Shown here: positions 6,108 through 7,116 of the stretch, one piece after another | How positions within the stretch are numbered: position 1 is the stretch's first letter | Layout: each line of letters opens with the position of its first letter | From: Bacteroidota bacterium | Lineage (GTDB): Bacteria > Bacteroidota > Bacteroidia > B-17B0 > Aurantibacillaceae | Reading direction: 5' to 3' | NCBI GenBank assembly: GCA_947474485.1 | Contig: CANJJP010000079.1 | Span: forward strand, 1 to 7,116 | Length of the DNA: 7,116 bases | The notes under the pieces: generated by a model | Databases searched by the model: none | Told to the model about the DNA's origin: nothing | The model's input: the letters and a program-made list of their open reading frames with translations, nothing else | Made by a program: the position numbers and the translations under genes

Positions 6108-6121
6108 AATGCTTAAATTTG
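6092..6121 (+). promoter_or_regulatory. Promoter of the cytochrome-propeller lipoprotein gene
   Basis: TTG (6092-6094) is followed after 19 bases by TAAATTTG (6114-6121), a full consensus match with the same spacing as the bcp promoter. It straddles the stop codon of the broken GDPD gene, so the downstream gene can be expressed independently of it. The expected start is near 6125-6128, about 12-15 bases before the proposed TTG start codon. Confidence 0.6.
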
Positions 6122-6139
6122 TTGCAAGCTCTCTTTAAT

Positions 6140-7116
6140 TTGAACTATAGAAAAATCATATTTCTTTTATTCATTCCACTTCTTTTTACTTGCCGTAAAG
6201 ATGAGCAGGTTGTTGATGAGCAAGATTATCCAAGAGAAATTGGAAAAATATTTGTCGGAAAATGTGCTACTGCTGGTTGTCACAATGATGCGAGTTATGA
6301 AAATGCAGCAGGATTAAACTTAAGCACGTGGGCTAAATTATTTAATGGCAGCAAAAGCGGTTCAACTATCATTCCTTATAATTCGGAATTTAGTTCTCTT
6401 ACTTATTTCATAAACACCTATGCTGATTTAGGATTAGTTAATTCACCAACTATGCCAATTGGCAATACAAAACTTAGCAGAGAAGAAGTCACGTTAATTA
6501 AAAACTGGATAAATTTGGGTTCCCCTGATGGAAATGGCAATATTGCCTTTTCAGGTAACAATAGCCGTAGCAAGTTTTACGTTGCCCACACTGCATGCAA
6601 AGTTGTTTGTGTTTTTGATGCCGCTACACGTTTACAAATGCGCTACATAAAAGTAGTAAACGATAATGAAAGTTGCACAGCGCATCAAGTAAAATTATCT
6701 CCTGATGGGAAATATTGGTATGTGTGTTACACCAACAATGGAAAATATTTACGGAGATATAATACCAACGATGATAGTTTTGCAGGAGAAATATTTATTG
6801 GCGGAGCAGATTGGAACACCTTTGCTTTTACTCCAGATTCGAAAAAAGCTTTTGTTATTGACTGGACATCCTCAGGAAAAGTTGCTACATGCGATTTAGA
6901 AAACATGGTTGTTACCGACACTACACGCTACAACTTTATGCCACATGGCTCAGCAGTTTCGCCTAATGGACAGTTTTTATACTTTACTGCAACTAGCGGA
7001 AATTTTCTTTACAAAAAAGACCTTAGCAATAACAATATTGATTTTATTGGGCTGAATAATGCAGAAACCCCTGGCTTACCAAGTAACATATACAATCCAC
7101 ACGAAATAATCTTTTC
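6140..7116 (+). CDS. Surface lipoprotein: cytochrome c-like domain fused to YVTN-type beta-propeller, 3' end outside window
   Basis: An uninterrupted frame of 325 codons runs off the right edge. No ATG suits the beginning; TTG at 6140 yields a textbook lipoprotein signal peptide, MNYRKIIFLLFIPLLFTC, with lipid-bearing C18 followed by RKDE. Residues 32-130 resemble a small c-type cytochrome domain: FVGKCATAGCHN places C42, C47 and H48 in a CX4CH variant of the CXXCH haem site, AGLNLSTWAKL follows, and M105 in PTMPIG may be the axial ligand. Residues 145-325 show repeats of a YVTN-like beta-propeller: HQVKLSPDGKYWYV (182-195), NTFAFTPDSKKAFVI (226-240) and HGSAVSPNGQFLYFT (269-283). Function is unknown; an envelope redox or binding role is inferred. 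Haem attachment through CX4CH is plausible but unproven. It follows the broken GDPD gene by 32 bases with its own promoter. Confidence 0.82.
   Translation, partial: MNYRKIIFLLFIPLLFTCRKDEQVVDEQDYPREIGKIFVGKCATAGCHNDASYENAAGLNLSTWAKLFNGSKSGSTIIPYNSEFSSLTYFINTYADLGLVNSPTMPIGNTKLSREEVTLIKNWINLGSPDGNGNIAFSGNNSRSKFYVAHTACKVVCVFDAATRLQMRYIKVVNDNESCTAHQVKLSPDGKYWYVCYTNNGKYLRRYNTNDDSFAGEIFIGGADWNTFAFTPDSKKAFVIDWTSSGKVATCDLENMVVTDTTRYNFMPHGSAVSPNGQFLYFTATSGNFLYKKDLSNNNIDFIGLNNAETPGLPSNIYNPHEIIF

Noticed and set aside
6705..6921. Two overlapping 64-codon frames on opposite strands
   Set aside because: Both fall inside the continuous frame of the cytochrome-propeller lipoprotein, which has clear domain motifs.

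Overview
The window looks like chromosomal DNA of a Bacteroidota bacterium. It is AT-rich. Its genes are preceded by matches to the Bacteroidota sigma-ABfrA promoter (-33 TTG/TTTG, -7 TAnnTTTG) and lack Shine-Dalgarno sequences. Two lipoproteins have Cys-Arg-Lys-Asp after the signal peptide, which suits export to the cell surface in this phylum. The exact family cannot be read from this stretch.

Layout, left to right. At 1-52 (minus strand) are the first 17 codons of a probable B12-binding radical SAM protein. Next is rluF (169-903, minus), a 23S rRNA pseudouridine synthase. A divergent gap holding a palindromic, mobile-looking repeat (955-1060) separates it from ribBA (1136-2338, plus), the bifunctional riboflavin-synthesis enzyme. 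ribBA ends in a strong intrinsic terminator (2409-2436), followed by a second inverted-repeat element (2444-2534). Three minus-strand genes then lie in transcription order nth (4550-5197), bcp (3738-4382) and recA (2669-3724). Right of nth, on the plus strand, are a broken glycerophosphodiester phosphodiesterase-like lipoprotein gene (5233-6107) and a lipoprotein that joins a cytochrome c-like domain to a beta-propeller (6140 to the window edge).

How the genes fit together. nth, bcp and recA form a DNA-protection group: removal of oxidised pyrimidines, peroxide destruction and recombinational repair. bcp and recA are only 13 bases apart and probably share the promoter at 4468-4497. The peroxiredoxin has an added N-terminal tail of about 60 residues with 20 lysines and one acidic residue, resembling histone H1. 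This suggests a peroxidase held on DNA and is the most interesting lead here. rluF, ribBA and the radical SAM gene are housekeeping genes. The two lipoproteins belong to the cell envelope and are unrelated to the repair group except for a compact divergent promoter shared with nth.

The other main observation is promoter layout. For three genes, and possibly nth, the -7 box ends only 4-5 bases before the start codon, which predicts leaderless mRNAs and fixes the starts of rluF (GTG at 903) and ribBA (ATG at 1136).
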